From: an uncultured Microbacterium sp.
GTDB lineage: Bacteria; Actinomycetota; Actinomycetes; Actinomycetales; Microbacteriaceae
Direction: 5' to 3'
DNA length: 64,000 nt
Assembly: GCF_900078385.1 (NCBI RefSeq)
Contig: NZ_FLQR01000010.1
Span: 62,001-126,000 of the forward strand
The position numbers and the translations under genes were made by a program. The notes under the pieces were generated by a model that worked only from the letters and a program-made list of their open reading frames with translations, was not told the origin of the DNA and did not search any database. Positions 1 through 8,356 of the stretch are shown piece by piece. Numbering within the stretch: the stretch's first letter is position 1; every line of letters starts with the position of its first letter.

Positions 1-1071
1 CGCGAGCGGGTCGACCCCGAGGTGGAGGCCGCGGTCCGCGGCGTCGTCTCCCGCGCCGCCGCGGAGTTCCTCGTCGACCTCGACCATGACGACTTCGTCA
101 TGCGGCTGTCGCTGCACGTGCAGAACCTCCGCGAGCGCGCGCGGGAGCAGGCATGGTCGCGGAACCCCCTGACCCGGTCGCTCAAGACGACGTACCCGAT
201 GATCTTCGAGGTCGCGGTGTTCATCGCGGACGGGCTGCGGGGACTCCTCGGCATCCCGCTGCTCGACGACGAGATCGCGTACATCGCCATGCACGTCGGC
301 GGGCGGCTCGAGCGCAGCCGCCGCGCCGGCGCCCTGCTGACGGCGACGATCGTCTGCCCCGGGTACTACGAGCTGCACGAGCTGCTGCGCTCGAGCGTCG
401 ACCGCTCCCTCGGCGGGGCCATCGAGGTCGTCGACGTCGAGACGCGGGTCGACCCCGACTGGGAGTCGATCGACAGCGACCTGATCCTCAGCACGATCGA
501 CCCGCCGCTCACCTCCGACCGGGTCGTGCGCATCCAGCCGTTCCTCACCGAGGCCGACGTGGAGCGCGTGCAGGCGGCGGCGGGGCGCGTGCGGCGGGCC
601 CGGCGCCTCGCGCGGCTGCGCGCCGAGCTCGAACGCTACTTCTCGCCCGAGGCGTTCGTGCACGGCCTCGGCGCCGGCGTCGACGAGGAGCAGGTCATCC
701 GCCGCCTCGGCGGTCTGCTCGTCGCGCAGGGGGTCATCGCCGAGGACTACGTCGAGCGGACGCTGGAGCGCGAGCGGCTCTCCTCCACGGCGTTCACCGA
801 CGCGCTCGCCGTCCCGCACGCGATCGGGATGTCCGCCACCCGCACCTCGATCGCCGTGGGCATCGCCGACCCGTCGATCCCGTGGGGCGATGCGCGCGTG
901 CAGGTCGTGGCCATGGTGGCGTTCTCCGAGTCCGACCGCGCCGCGTTCCAGACCGTGTTCGAGCAGCTCGTCGAGGTCTTCAGCGAGCGGGAGAGCGTCC
1001 AGCGGATCCTGCGCCGGGGGACGACCTTCACGGCATTCCTTGACGAACTCGTCGCCGTGGTGGACGGCTAG
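1..1071 (+). CDS. PRD/EIIB/EIIA-containing PTS-responsive transcriptional regulator, C-terminal part
   Basis: The frame is open to the left edge, so the N-terminal DNA-binding part lies outside the window. What remains is a PRD module in the first ~100 residues (His-bearing segment 'IAMHVGGRLER'), an EIIB-like stretch with a cysteine in 'TIVCPGYYE', and a C-terminal EIIA (mannitol/fructose type) domain with the phosphoacceptor-type histidine in 'AVPHAIG'. This order is that of BglG/MtlR-type activators or antiterminators, whose activity is set by phosphorylation from PTS proteins. No PTS transporter is visible here, so the sugar and target operon cannot be named. The next gene is convergent. 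Confidence 0.85.
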   Translation, partial: RERVDPEVEAAVRGVVSRAAAEFLVDLDHDDFVMRLSLHVQNLRERAREQAWSRNPLTRSLKTTYPMIFEVAVFIADGLRGLLGIPLLDDEIAYIAMHVGGRLERSRRAGALLTATIVCPGYYELHELLRSSVDRSLGGAIEVVDVETRVDPDWESIDSDLILSTIDPPLTSDRVVRIQPFLTEADVERVQAAAGRVRRARRLARLRAELERYFSPEAFVHGLGAGVDEEQVIRRLGGLLVAQGVIAEDYVERTLERERLSSTAFTDALAVPHAIGMSATRTSIAVGIADPSIPWGDARVQVVAMVAFSESDRAAFQTVFEQLVEVFSERESVQRILRRGTTFTAFLDELVAVVDG

Positions 1072-1099
1072 CGCGCTGCGCCCGCCGATGCGAGGACGC

Positions 1100-1165
1100 T
1101 GAGAAGCCACATCCGGCATGAGAAACCACGCCGGAGGTGGTTTCTCATGCTGATCGTGGTTTCTC
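1100..1165. repeat. Four-part palindromic intergenic repeat, copy 1
   Basis: Two direct elements TGAGAARCCAC (1100-1110 and 1119-1129) are followed by two inverted ones, GTGGTTTCTCA (1137-1147) and GTGGTTTCTC (1156-1165). The element-to-element period is about 19 nt. The whole block can fold as one long hairpin or two nested ones. It lies between the stop codons of the PTS regulator and the GNAT gene. A close second copy lies on the other side of the GNAT gene, which suggests a REP/BIME-like element. It may also act as a bidirectional terminator. Confidence 0.8.
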
Positions 1166-1181
1166 GGCCGGCCGGGCGCCG

Positions 1182-1754
1182 TCAGGGTCGCGCGAGCCTG
1201 GTCTGCAGTCCCAGCCGGACCGCGGGCCACTCGTGCGGGAGGATCGAGTAGACGACCGTGTCGCGCAGCGTCCCGTCGGGTCCCAGTCGCGCGTTCCGCA
1301 GCACGCCGTCCTGCTTGGCGCCGAGCCGCTCGATCGCCGCGCGCGATTGGCGGTTGTGCCAGTGCGTGCGGAACTCCACGGCGATCGCATCGCACGCCTC
1401 GAAGGCGTGACCGAGGAGCAGGAGCTTCGCGGCCGTGTTCACCGCCGTCCGCTGCACGCGTGTGGCGAGCCAGGTGTAGCCGATCTCGACATGGCGGTTC
1501 GGCTGGTCGACGTTGCAGAACGTCGTCATGCCGACGGCGCGGCCCGCGTGGAGCACGGCCCACGGGTTCATGCGACCGGCATCCCGCTCGGCGAGACGGA
1601 ACGCGATCTCCTCCGCGGGCGACGCGGGCACCGACGTGTACCAGGCGTACTCGAGCCCCGTGGCGGCCTCGGCGAGGTCGTCCGCGTGGTCCGCGGCGAG
1701 CGGCTCGAGCCGCACGTGGTCGTTCTCCAGGACGCGGGGCTCGGTCAGCAGCAC
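1182..1754 (-). CDS. GNAT family N-acetyltransferase (RimJ/RimL-like)
   Basis: This 190-residue protein resembles the RimJ/RimL group of acetyl-CoA-dependent N-acetyltransferases. Visible features are the N-terminal strand 'VRLEPLAADHADDL', the central 'HVEIGYTWLA' strand, a positively charged acetyl-CoA loop region ('RVQRTAVNTAAKLLLLGHAFE'-type helix start) and the late 'HWHNRQSRAAIERLGAKQDG' segment typical of this subgroup. The frame is open further upstream into the repeat, but a GTG lies 7 nt after a TAGGCT -10 box (1767-1762), so a leaderless start there is preferred. The substrate is unknown. The gene stands alone between two palindromic repeats, facing the PTS regulator. Confidence 0.85.
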   Translation of the reverse strand: MLLTEPRVLENDHVRLEPLAADHADDLAEAATGLEYAWYTSVPASPAEEIAFRLAERDAGRMNPWAVLHAGRAVGMTTFCNVDQPNRHVEIGYTWLATRVQRTAVNTAAKLLLLGHAFEACDAIAVEFRTHWHNRQSRAAIERLGAKQDGVLRNARLGPDGTLRDTVVYSILPHEWPAVRLGLQTRLARP

Positions 1755-1798
1755 GCCGTTCAGCCTACCGAGCGGGGTCCGGCGAAGCCGTGCAGCGC

Positions 1799-1865
1799 TG
1801 AGAAACCACATCCGGCATGACAAACCACGCCGGAGCGGGTTTCTCATGTTGATCGTGGTTTCTCA
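1799..1865. repeat. Four-part palindromic intergenic repeat, copy 2
   Basis: This copy has the same architecture and spacing as the block at 1100-1165: TGAGAAACCAC (1799-1809), TGACAAACCAC (1818-1828), then the inverted CGGGTTTCTCA (1836-1846) and GTGGTTTCTCA (1855-1865). The connecting 'atccggca' and 'tgatc' segments are also shared. The differences from copy 1 are mostly single substitutions within the arms, so the copies derive from one element. This one lies just upstream of the GNAT promoter and downstream of the phospho-sugar mutase. Confidence 0.8.
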
Positions 1866-1913
1866 GCGGCGCGGCCGCGGGGCGCAGTGCGGCGAGACCG
1901 CCGGGCGGGCGGG

Positions 1914-3569
1914 TCAGGCCGAGGCGGCGGCGACGAGCTCGCGCGCGCCGGCGTCGAGCGCGGCGAGCCGCGCCGCGGCGTCCTCGGCGGAGGTCCCGCG
2001 CACGTCGAGGTACACCTTCAGCTTGGGCTCGGTGCCGCTCGGGCGCACGATGACGCGCGACCCGTCGTCGAGCCACAGGCGCAGCACGTCGCCCGAGGGC
2101 TGGTCGGCCGCGGGCACGAGCAGATCCTCGACCCGCTGCACCCCGACCCCGCCGAGTGCGACGGGATGCTGCGCCCGCAGCGCGGCCATGATGCGGCCGA
2201 TGATCGACACGTCCTCGACGCGCACCGAGACCTGACCGCTGTCGAAGAAGCCGAACGTCTCCTGGAACTGGGCCAGGAGGTCGGGGACTGCCGCGCCCTG
2301 CTCGCGCGCTTCGGCGATCATCCCGAGCATGGCGATCGCGGCCGAGATGCCGTCCTTGTCGCGGACCGTCTCGGGGTTCACGAGGTAGCCGAGCGCCTCC
2401 TCGAACCCGAAGACGAGTCCGGGTGCGCGGGAGATCCACTTGAAGCCCGTGAGCGTCGCGTGGAAGTCGAGCCCGTAGTGCTCGGCGACGGTCTGCAGGC
2501 CGGGGGAGGAGACCAGCGAGCAGGCCAGCGACCCTGTCGACGCCGTGCGGGCGGCCCGCCAGCCGAGGAGCAGCCCCACCTCGTTGCCGGTCAGCCGGCG
2601 CCAGCCCCCGTCGGCCTTCGCATCCGGGATCGCGACGGCGAGCCGGTCGGCATCCGGGTCGTTGGCGAGGATGAACTCCGCGCCCGCCGCCCGCGCCGTC
2701 TCGTACGAGAGGTCCATGGCCCCCGGCTCCTCCGGGTTGGGGAAGGCGACCGTGGGGAACGCGCCGTCCGGCGCGATCTGCGCCTCGACGACGAGGGGCT
2801 GCGGATAGCCCGCGAGTGTGAGGATCCGGGCGAGCGTCTCGTGTCCGACGCCGTGCATCGCCGTGTACACCCACGGCATCCCCGCCGCTCCGGCCGGTGC
2901 CGGCGCGACGAGCGCGGTCGCCGCGACGTACGACTCGACGACCGCCTCGTCGGCGACCTCGTACTCCGTCGAGCGCGGCAGCGTGCGGATGTCGCCGGCA
3001 TCGGCGACCCGCTGGATCTGCGCGGCGATGTCGGCGTCGGCGGGCGCGACGATCTGCGAGCCCTCGTCCGCTCCGCCGAGGTACACCTTGTACCCGTTGT
3101 CGTCGGGCGGGTTGTGGGATGCCGTCACCATGACGCCGGCGGCGGCGTCGAGGTGACGCACCGCGAACGCGAGGACCGGGGTCGGCAGGAGACGCGGCAG
3201 CAGGACGGCCCGCAGGCCCGCCCCGGCGAAGATCTCGGCGCTGTCCCGCGCGAAGACGTCGGAGTTGCGTCGCCCGTCGTACCCGATCACGACCGTGGCG
3301 CCCGCGCCCGCGCGCTCCCGCACGTACGCGGCGAGTCCGGCGGCGGCCTGCGTCACGAGCACGCGGTTCATGCGGTTGCTGCCGGCGCCGAGGCGTCCGC
3401 GGAGGCCTGCCGTGCCGAACGCGAGCCGTCCTGCGAAGCGGTCGGCGAGGTCGGCGGCCGCGGCCGCGTCGCCGGCTTCGGCCCGGCGGATCAGCGCATC
3501 CAGCTCGTCCCGTGTGACGTCGTCCGGGTCCTGCGCGAGCCACGCCCGCGCGACCTCGACGGTGCTCAC
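1914..3569 (-). CDS. Phospho-sugar mutase (phosphomannomutase / phosphopentomutase family)
   Basis: This 551-residue member of the alpha-D-phosphohexomutase superfamily carries the phosphoserine loop 'TASHNPPDDNGYKVY', the metal loop 'DPDADR', the sugar-binding loop 'GFEEALGY' and the C-terminal phosphate-binding loop 'RPSGTEPKLKVY'. The length and the 'DNGYKVY' extension fit the PgcA/PGM2 branch. The GTG start overlaps the stop of the purine nucleoside phosphorylase gene by 4 nt (GTGA), so translation is probably coupled. PNP releases (deoxy)ribose-1-phosphate, so phosphopentomutase activity is at least as likely as the usual phosphomannomutase label. It corresponds in position to M. tuberculosis pmmB, next to deoD. 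Confidence 0.9.
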   Translation of the reverse strand: MSTVEVARAWLAQDPDDVTRDELDALIRRAEAGDAAAAADLADRFAGRLAFGTAGLRGRLGAGSNRMNRVLVTQAAAGLAAYVRERAGAGATVVIGYDGRRNSDVFARDSAEIFAGAGLRAVLLPRLLPTPVLAFAVRHLDAAAGVMVTASHNPPDDNGYKVYLGGADEGSQIVAPADADIAAQIQRVADAGDIRTLPRSTEYEVADEAVVESYVAATALVAPAPAGAAGMPWVYTAMHGVGHETLARILTLAGYPQPLVVEAQIAPDGAFPTVAFPNPEEPGAMDLSYETARAAGAEFILANDPDADRLAVAIPDAKADGGWRRLTGNEVGLLLGWRAARTASTGSLACSLVSSPGLQTVAEHYGLDFHATLTGFKWISRAPGLVFGFEEALGYLVNPETVRDKDGISAAIAMLGMIAEAREQGAAVPDLLAQFQETFGFFDSGQVSVRVEDVSIIGRIMAALRAQHPVALGGVGVQRVEDLLVPAADQPSGDVLRLWLDDGSRVIVRPSGTEPKLKVYLDVRGTSAEDAAARLAALDAGARELVAAASA

Positions 3570-4396
3570 AGCTCGCCGATCACGCGCGCCAGGAGCGCGG
3601 AGATGACCGGCTCGGCCTCCCGGCCGGCTTCGATGACCTCGTGATGGCTGAGCGGCGTGGTCTGGATGCCGGCGGCCATGTTCGTGATGAGCGAGAAGCC
3701 GAGGATCTCCATGCCCGCCTGACGGGCCGCGATGGCCTCCAGCGCGGTGGACATGCCGACGATGTTGCCGCCGATCGTCTTGGCCATCCGCACTTCCGCG
3801 GGGGTCTCGTACTGCGGTCCGCGGAACTGGCAGTACACACCCTCGTCGAGGCTCGGGTCGACCCGACGGGCGAGGTCGCGCAGCCGCACCGAGTACAGGT
3901 CGGTGAGGTCGATGAACGTCGCGCCCTCGAGGGGCGAGTCGCCGGTCAGGTTGATGTGGTCGCTGATCAGCACGGGCTGTCCCGGCTTCCAGCCCGACTT
4001 GATGCCCCCGGCGCCGTTGGTGAGGACCATCGTGCGGGCGCCGGTCGCCGCGGCGGTGCGCACGCTGTGCACGACGCGGCGCACACCGTGGCCCTCGTAG
4101 TAGTGCGTGCGCGCCCCGATGACGAGCACACGGCGACCCTTGGGGGTCAGGATGCTGCGCAGCGATCCGACGTGGCCGACCAGGGCCGGCTTGCTGAAGC
4201 CGGTGACCTCGGTCGCCGGGATCTCCGCGGTCGTCCCGCCGATGAGGTCGGCGGCCTTCCCCCACCCGCTGCCGAGTGTGAGGGCGATGTCGTGGCGGTC
4301 GACGCCGGTGAGCCGGGCGATGTCGGCGGCGGCGTCGGCGGCGAGCTCGAAGGGGTCGCTGGTGGGATCGTCGAGCGGATTGGAGATGTCGGACAT
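3566..4396 (-). CDS. punA: Purine nucleoside phosphorylase (trimeric class)
   Basis: The enzyme cleaves purine nucleosides with phosphate to free base and (deoxy)ribose-1-phosphate in purine salvage. Its 276 residues match the trimeric PNP family: phosphate-binding 'LGSGWG' near residue 42, 'GARTHYYEGH' with the phosphate-site arginine and histidine, the 'LTNGAGGI' loop, 'QFRGPQYETPAEVRM' with the base-site Glu, and 'GMSTALEAIAARQAGMEILGFSLITNMAAG'-type C-terminal strands (shown only in part here by 'GMSTALEA'). The ATG lies 6 nt behind a TAGAGT -10 box (4408-4403), so the mRNA is probably leaderless. It is divergent from lpdA and overlaps the downstream mutase gene by 4 nt. Confidence 0.93.
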   Translation of the reverse strand: MSDISNPLDDPTSDPFELAADAAADIARLTGVDRHDIALTLGSGWGKAADLIGGTTAEIPATEVTGFSKPALVGHVGSLRSILTPKGRRVLVIGARTHYYEGHGVRRVVHSVRTAAATGARTMVLTNGAGGIKSGWKPGQPVLISDHINLTGDSPLEGATFIDLTDLYSVRLRDLARRVDPSLDEGVYCQFRGPQYETPAEVRMAKTIGGNIVGMSTALEAIAARQAGMEILGFSLITNMAAGIQTTPLSHHEVIEAGREAEPVISALLARVIGEL

Positions 4397-4477
4397 GGGT
4401 CCACTCTAGGAACCCGGGCGCCTTCCCGGCCAGACCGGGCGGCGCGGACGGGCGGCGCGGCCTGAGACAATGGACCA

Positions 4478-5929
4478 ATGACCTTGAGCTTCGAGAGCAC
4501 GCAGAGCGTCATCGTCCTCGGTGGCGGTCCCGGCGGGTACGAGGCGGCGCTGGCCGCCGCGCAGCTCGGCGCGGAGGTCACCCTCGTCGAACGCGCCGGC
4601 GTCGGGGGGTCGGCGGTCATCACCGATGTCGTGCCGTCGAAGAGCCTCATCGCGACCGCGGATGCCGCGGTCGCGATCTCCGAGGCCTCGGACCTCGGCG
4701 TGCAGCTGTTCGCGACATCCGATCGCGGCAAGCCGCTCAAGCCGCAGGTCGCGATCAACCTCGCCGCCGTCAACAAGCGGCTGATGTCGCTGGCGCGGCA
4801 GCAGTCCGACGATATGCGCGCGACGCTCGTGGAGGCCGGCGTGCGCCTCATCTCCGGCCACGGCCGCCTCGACGGCACGCATGCCGTCGTCGTGTCGACG
4901 AGCCAGGGCGGCACCGACTTCGACCGCATCGAGGCCGACACGCTCGTCGTCTCGGTCGGGGCCTCTCCGCGCGAGCTGCCCACGGCGATGCCGGACGGGG
5001 AGCGCATCCTCACCTGGACGCAGCTGTACGACATGAAGACCCTCCCCGAGCACCTCATCGTCGTCGGCTCCGGTGTCACGGGAGCCGAGTTCGCCTCGGC
5101 GTACATGAACCTCGGCGCCAAGGTCACGCTGATCTCGAGCCGCGACCAGGTGCTGCCCGGTGAGGACACCGACGCCGCCGCGGTGATCGAGAAGGTCTTC
5201 AAGCGCGGGGGGATGACGGTTCTCGCGAAGTCGCGCGCGGAGAAGGTCGAGCGGGTCGGCGAGGGTGTCGTCGTGACCCTCGGCGACGGCCGCACCGTCG
5301 AGGGCAGCCACTGCCTCATGGCGGTCGGCTCCATCCCCAACACGTCCGGGATCGGCCTCGAGGACGCCGGCGTCCAGCTCGCGGAGTCGGGGCACATCCA
5401 GGTCAACCGCGTCGCGCGGACCTCGGTGCCGAACATCTACGCCGCGGGCGATTGCACGACCTTCGTCCCGCTGGCATCCGTCGCGTCGATGCAGGGGCGG
5501 ATGGCGGTCTTCCACGCCCTCGGCGACGCGGTCATCCCGCTCGATCGCCGCCGCATCGCCGCGAACATCTTCACGGCGCCGGAGATCGCGACCGTCGGGT
5601 ACCAGGTCAAGGACATCGAGTCCGGCCGGATCGACGGCTATGTGCACAAGCTGCCCCTGGCCGCCAACGCCCGCGCGAAGATGATGGGCGTCAAGGACGG
5701 GTTCGTGAAGCTCATCGCGCACACCGGCTCGGGCATCGTGCTGGGCGGCGTCATCGTCGCGCCGCGCGCCTCGGAGCTGATCTACCCGATCGCGATCGCC
5801 GCCGAGCGCCGGCTCACCGTCGATCAGCTCTCCCGAGTCTTCGCGGTGTACCCGTCGCTGTCCGGGAGCATCACCGACGCCACACGCGCGATGCACCCGA
5901 TCGACCGCAGCACCACCGACATCAGCTGA
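4478..5929 (+). CDS. lpdA: LpdA-type NAD(P)H quinone reductase (flavoprotein disulfide reductase family without the disulfide)
   Basis: This 483-residue FAD enzyme has an N-terminal dinucleotide fold 'VLGGGPGGYEAA', an NAD(P) fold 'VVGSGVTGAEFAS' and the FAD motif 'NIYAAGDCT'. The usual CxxxxC redox pair is absent: the corresponding segment reads 'GVGGSAVITDVVPSK'. The catalytic His-Glu pair of lipoamide dehydrogenases ('HPTxSE') is replaced by 'YPSLSGS'. It therefore should not act as a lipoamide dehydrogenase. M. tuberculosis LpdA (Rv3303c), the likely orthologue, is a quinone reductase with similar losses. A GACAAT -10 box lies 6 nt before the ATG, indicating a leaderless message. Confidence 0.9.
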   Translation: MTLSFESTQSVIVLGGGPGGYEAALAAAQLGAEVTLVERAGVGGSAVITDVVPSKSLIATADAAVAISEASDLGVQLFATSDRGKPLKPQVAINLAAVNKRLMSLARQQSDDMRATLVEAGVRLISGHGRLDGTHAVVVSTSQGGTDFDRIEADTLVVSVGASPRELPTAMPDGERILTWTQLYDMKTLPEHLIVVGSGVTGAEFASAYMNLGAKVTLISSRDQVLPGEDTDAAAVIEKVFKRGGMTVLAKSRAEKVERVGEGVVVTLGDGRTVEGSHCLMAVGSIPNTSGIGLEDAGVQLAESGHIQVNRVARTSVPNIYAAGDCTTFVPLASVASMQGRMAVFHALGDAVIPLDRRRIAANIFTAPEIATVGYQVKDIESGRIDGYVHKLPLAANARAKMMGVKDGFVKLIAHTGSGIVLGGVIVAPRASELIYPIAIAAERRLTVDQLSRVFAVYPSLSGSITDATRAMHPIDRSTTDIS

Positions 5930-5933
5930 CGCC

Positions 5934-5959
5934 CGTCACGCCGCGGCGGTCTCGTGACG
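5934..5959. terminator. Weak bidirectional hairpin between lpdA and the lipoprotein gene
   Basis: CGTCACG (5934-5940) and CGTGACG (5953-5959) form a 7-bp stem with a 12-nt loop that contains a small CCGCGG palindrome. It lies just after the lpdA stop and before the stop of the convergent lipoprotein gene. There is no T-run, so a terminator role is only plausible. Confidence 0.3.
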
Positions 5960-6007
5960 TGGGCCGGCATCCGCGCGGTCCCGTCCTGATCGGAGCGCCC
6001 TCGCGGG

Positions 6008-6469
6008 TCAGCGCTCGATGACCATCCCCTGGATCACCGCGACGTGCAGGTACGTCTCGATGCTCCCGTGGGCGTCGATGACCGCTGCGGACGCCGGAGT
6101 TCCGTCCAGCTCGATCTCGTGCACGTCCTCATCGCACGGGATCTCCGCGTCGAACGGGTCCGACTCGGCGCCGTCGGCGGAGACCAGGGTCACCGCGACG
6201 TCGGCGGTGCCGCCCCCGAAGCACTGCGCATCGGCGCGGACGAGCGGGGTGGGGGAGGCGAACTCGAGCCGGCCGTCGCCATCGGAACCCTCGTGGTCGA
6301 TGAGGAGCGACACGGTCCCGGCGGCGCCGGGGCCGTCGGACTGGGCCGCCTCGACGTCCTCGAGCCACGCGCGCGCGTCGTCGAGGTCGATCCGGGGGGC
6401 CGTGGCGCACCCGGCCAGCACGAGCAGCAGCCCGGCACCGGCCGCCACGATGCGACGTCGATCCTTCAT
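6008..6469 (-). CDS. Small secreted lipoprotein, function unknown
   Basis: The product has about 153 residues. A basic start 'MKDRRR' is followed by a hydrophobic stretch and a lipobox 'LVLAGC', so it should be lipidated at the cysteine and anchored outside the membrane. The mature part is acidic, with 'DDARAWLEDVEAAQS' early and two further cysteines ('AQCFGG', 'EIPCDE') that could form a disulfide. I do not recognise the family. The ATG chosen lies 7 nt behind a TAGCGT -10 box (6482-6477); a GTG three codons upstream is inside the spacer and less likely. It lies downstream of the carboxylase alpha gene on the same strand with a 42-nt gap. Confidence 0.75.
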   Translation of the reverse strand: MKDRRRIVAAGAGLLLVLAGCATAPRIDLDDARAWLEDVEAAQSDGPGAAGTVSLLIDHEGSDGDGRLEFASPTPLVRADAQCFGGGTADVAVTLVSADGAESDPFDAEIPCDEDVHEIELDGTPASAAVIDAHGSIETYLHVAVIQGMVIER

Positions 6470-6511
6470 GGGCCCCACGCTACGCCACGGGTCCCGGTGT
6501 GACCCGATGCG

Positions 6512-8278
6512 TCAGGAGATGGTCAGGAGCTGATGTCCGGCCGACACGGTCGTGCCGGGGGCGGCGTTCACGGCCCCCACGACGCCGTCCTTGTGCGCCT
6601 GGATGGGCTGCTCCATCTTCATCGCCTCGAGCACGACGACGAGGTCGCCCTTGACGACCTGCTGCCCCTCCTCGACGGCGACCTTGACGATGGTGGCCTG
6701 CATGGGGGACTTCACCGCGTCGCCGGAGGCGCCCGCCGTCACCGACGCGGCGTGCGAGCGGCGCGACGGCGGCACGGCCGCCGGGCGGCCGATCCGCGTC
6801 GGAGCCTGCACGATGCGATCGGGGAGGCTCACCTCGAGGCGCTTGCCGGAGACCTCGACGACGACGCTGTGGCGCGGCTCGCAGGCCGACGGGGAGTCCA
6901 GCTCCCCGTCCCACGGCGGGATGTCGTTGACGAACTCGGTCTCGATCCACCGCGTGTAGACGCCGAACCGGCCGTCCTCGGCCGTGAACGCGGGGTCGCG
7001 GACGACCTTGCGGTGGAACGGCAGGACCGTCGGCATGCCGGCGACCTCGAACTCGTCGAGCGCCCGGCGGGAGCGCTCGAGCGCCTCGGCGCGGTCGCGG
7101 CCCGTGACGATGATCTTGCCGAGCAGCGAGTCGAAGGCGCCGCTGACGCTGTCGTTCGCGGTGACGCCGGAGTCCAGGCGGATGCCGGGGCCGCCGAACG
7201 TCTTGAACTGGTGGATGCGTCCCGGCTGGGGGAGGAAGTTCCGACCCGGGTCCTCGCCGTTGATGCGGAACTCGATCGAGTGCCCCACCGGCTCGGGGTC
7301 TCCGTAGTCGAGCGTGCCGCCCTCGGCGAGACGGAACTGCTCGCGCACGAGGTCGATGCCGGTGACCTCCTCGGAGACCGGGTGCTCGACCTGCAGGCGT
7401 GTGTTCACCTCGAGGAACGAGATCGTCCCGTCCCCGCCGATGAGGAACTCGCACGTGCCGGCTCCGACGTAGCCGACCTCCTTGAGGATCGCCTTGGACG
7501 ATTCGTAGAGGATGCGGTTCTGCTCGTCGCTGAGGAACGGCGCGGGTGCCTCCTCCACGAGCTTCTGGTGGCGGCGCTGCAGCGAGCAGTCGCGCGTCGA
7601 GACGACCACGACGTTCCCGGCGGCGTCGGCGAGGCACTGCGTCTCGACGTGGCGCGGCTTGTCGAGGTACTTCTCCACGAAGCACTCGCCGCGCCCGAAC
7701 GCCGTGATGGCCTCGCGGGTCGCGGACTCGAACTGCTCGGCCACTTCGCTGAGCTCGCGGGCGACCTTGAGCCCCCGGCCGCCGCCCCCGTAGGCCGCCT
7801 TGATGGCGATGGGGAGTCCGTACTGCTGCGCGAAGGCGATGACCTCGTCGGCTCCGGACACGGGGCCCGGGGTTCCCGGCGCCAGAGGGGCGCCGACCTT
7901 CTCGGCGACGTGACGGGCCGTGACCTTGTCGCCGAGCGCCTCGATGGCCTCGGGGGAGGGTCCGATCCACACCAGCCCGGCCGCGATGACGGCGCGGGCG
8001 AACTCCGCGTTCTCGGCGAGGAAGCCGTAGCCCGGGTGCACGGCGTCGGCGCCGGACCGGCGGGCGACCGAGAGGATCTTCTCGATCGACAGATATGTCT
8101 CACTGCTCGTCACGCCCTCGAGCGCGTACGCCTCGTCGGCGAGCTTGGCGTGCATCGCGTCGCGGTCCTGGTCGGCGTAGACGGCGACGGAGGCCTTCCC
8201 GCTGTCGCGGGCGGCACGGATGACACGGACGGCGATCTCGCCGCGGTTCGCGATGAGCACCTTGGCGATAGGGGGCAT
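6512..8278 (-). CDS. accA3: Acyl-CoA (acetyl/propionyl-CoA) carboxylase biotin carboxylase / carrier subunit
   Basis: This 588-residue alpha subunit carboxylates its own biotin with ATP and bicarbonate, then passes CO2 to a carboxyltransferase partner to give malonyl- or methylmalonyl-CoA. It shows the biotin carboxylase N-domain ('[11 protein letters not shown]'), the ATP-grasp glycine loop '[12 protein letters not shown]', the metal site '[16 protein letters not shown]', and a C-terminal biotinyl domain with the target lysine in 'EAMKMEQP' at about residue 554. The ATG lies 7 nt behind a TAGGCT box (8291-8286), so the transcript is probably leaderless. Its partners accD5, accE and the biotin ligase birA are encoded 5-8 kb away. 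It probably serves several beta subunits, as AccA3 does in mycobacteria. Confidence 0.95.
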   Translation of the reverse strand: MPPIAKVLIANRGEIAVRVIRAARDSGKASVAVYADQDRDAMHAKLADEAYALEGVTSSETYLSIEKILSVARRSGADAVHPGYGFLAENAEFARAVIAAGLVWIGPSPEAIEALGDKVTARHVAEKVGAPLAPGTPGPVSGADEVIAFAQQYGLPIAIKAAYGGGGRGLKVARELSEVAEQFESATREAITAFGRGECFVEKYLDKPRHVETQCLADAAGNVVVVSTRDCSLQRRHQKLVEEAPAPFLSDEQNRILYESSKAILKEVGYVGAGTCEFLIGGDGTISFLEVNTRLQVEHPVSEEVTGIDLVREQFRLAEGGTLDYGDPEPVGHSIEFRINGEDPGRNFLPQPGRIHQFKTFGGPGIRLDSGVTANDSVSGAFDSLLGKIIVTGRDRAEALERSRRALDEFEVAGMPTVLPFHRKVVRDPAFTAEDGRFGVYTRWIETEFVNDIPPWDGELDSPSACEPRHSVVVEVSGKRLEVSLPDRIVQAPTRIGRPAAVPPSRRSHAASVTAGASGDAVKSPMQATIVKVAVEEGQQVVKGDLVVVLEAMKMEQPIQAHKDGVVGAVNAAPGTTVSAGHQLLTIS

Positions 8279-8356
8279 GAATGCCAGCCTACCCAGCACA
8301 CGGGGGTCGACTTTGGATCACTCGCACAAGATCACCGAGAAAACGTGGGCGGAACC

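Noticed and set aside
1182..1847. Longer 221-codon version of the GNAT gene
   Set aside because: Its start lies in the palindromic repeat. The GTG at 1754 has a -10 box at leaderless spacing, and the protein fold starts there.
1914..4478. 854-codon frame suggesting a PNP-mutase fusion
   Set aside because: The upstream part is a different frame from the PNP gene. The GTGA overlap defines two proteins.
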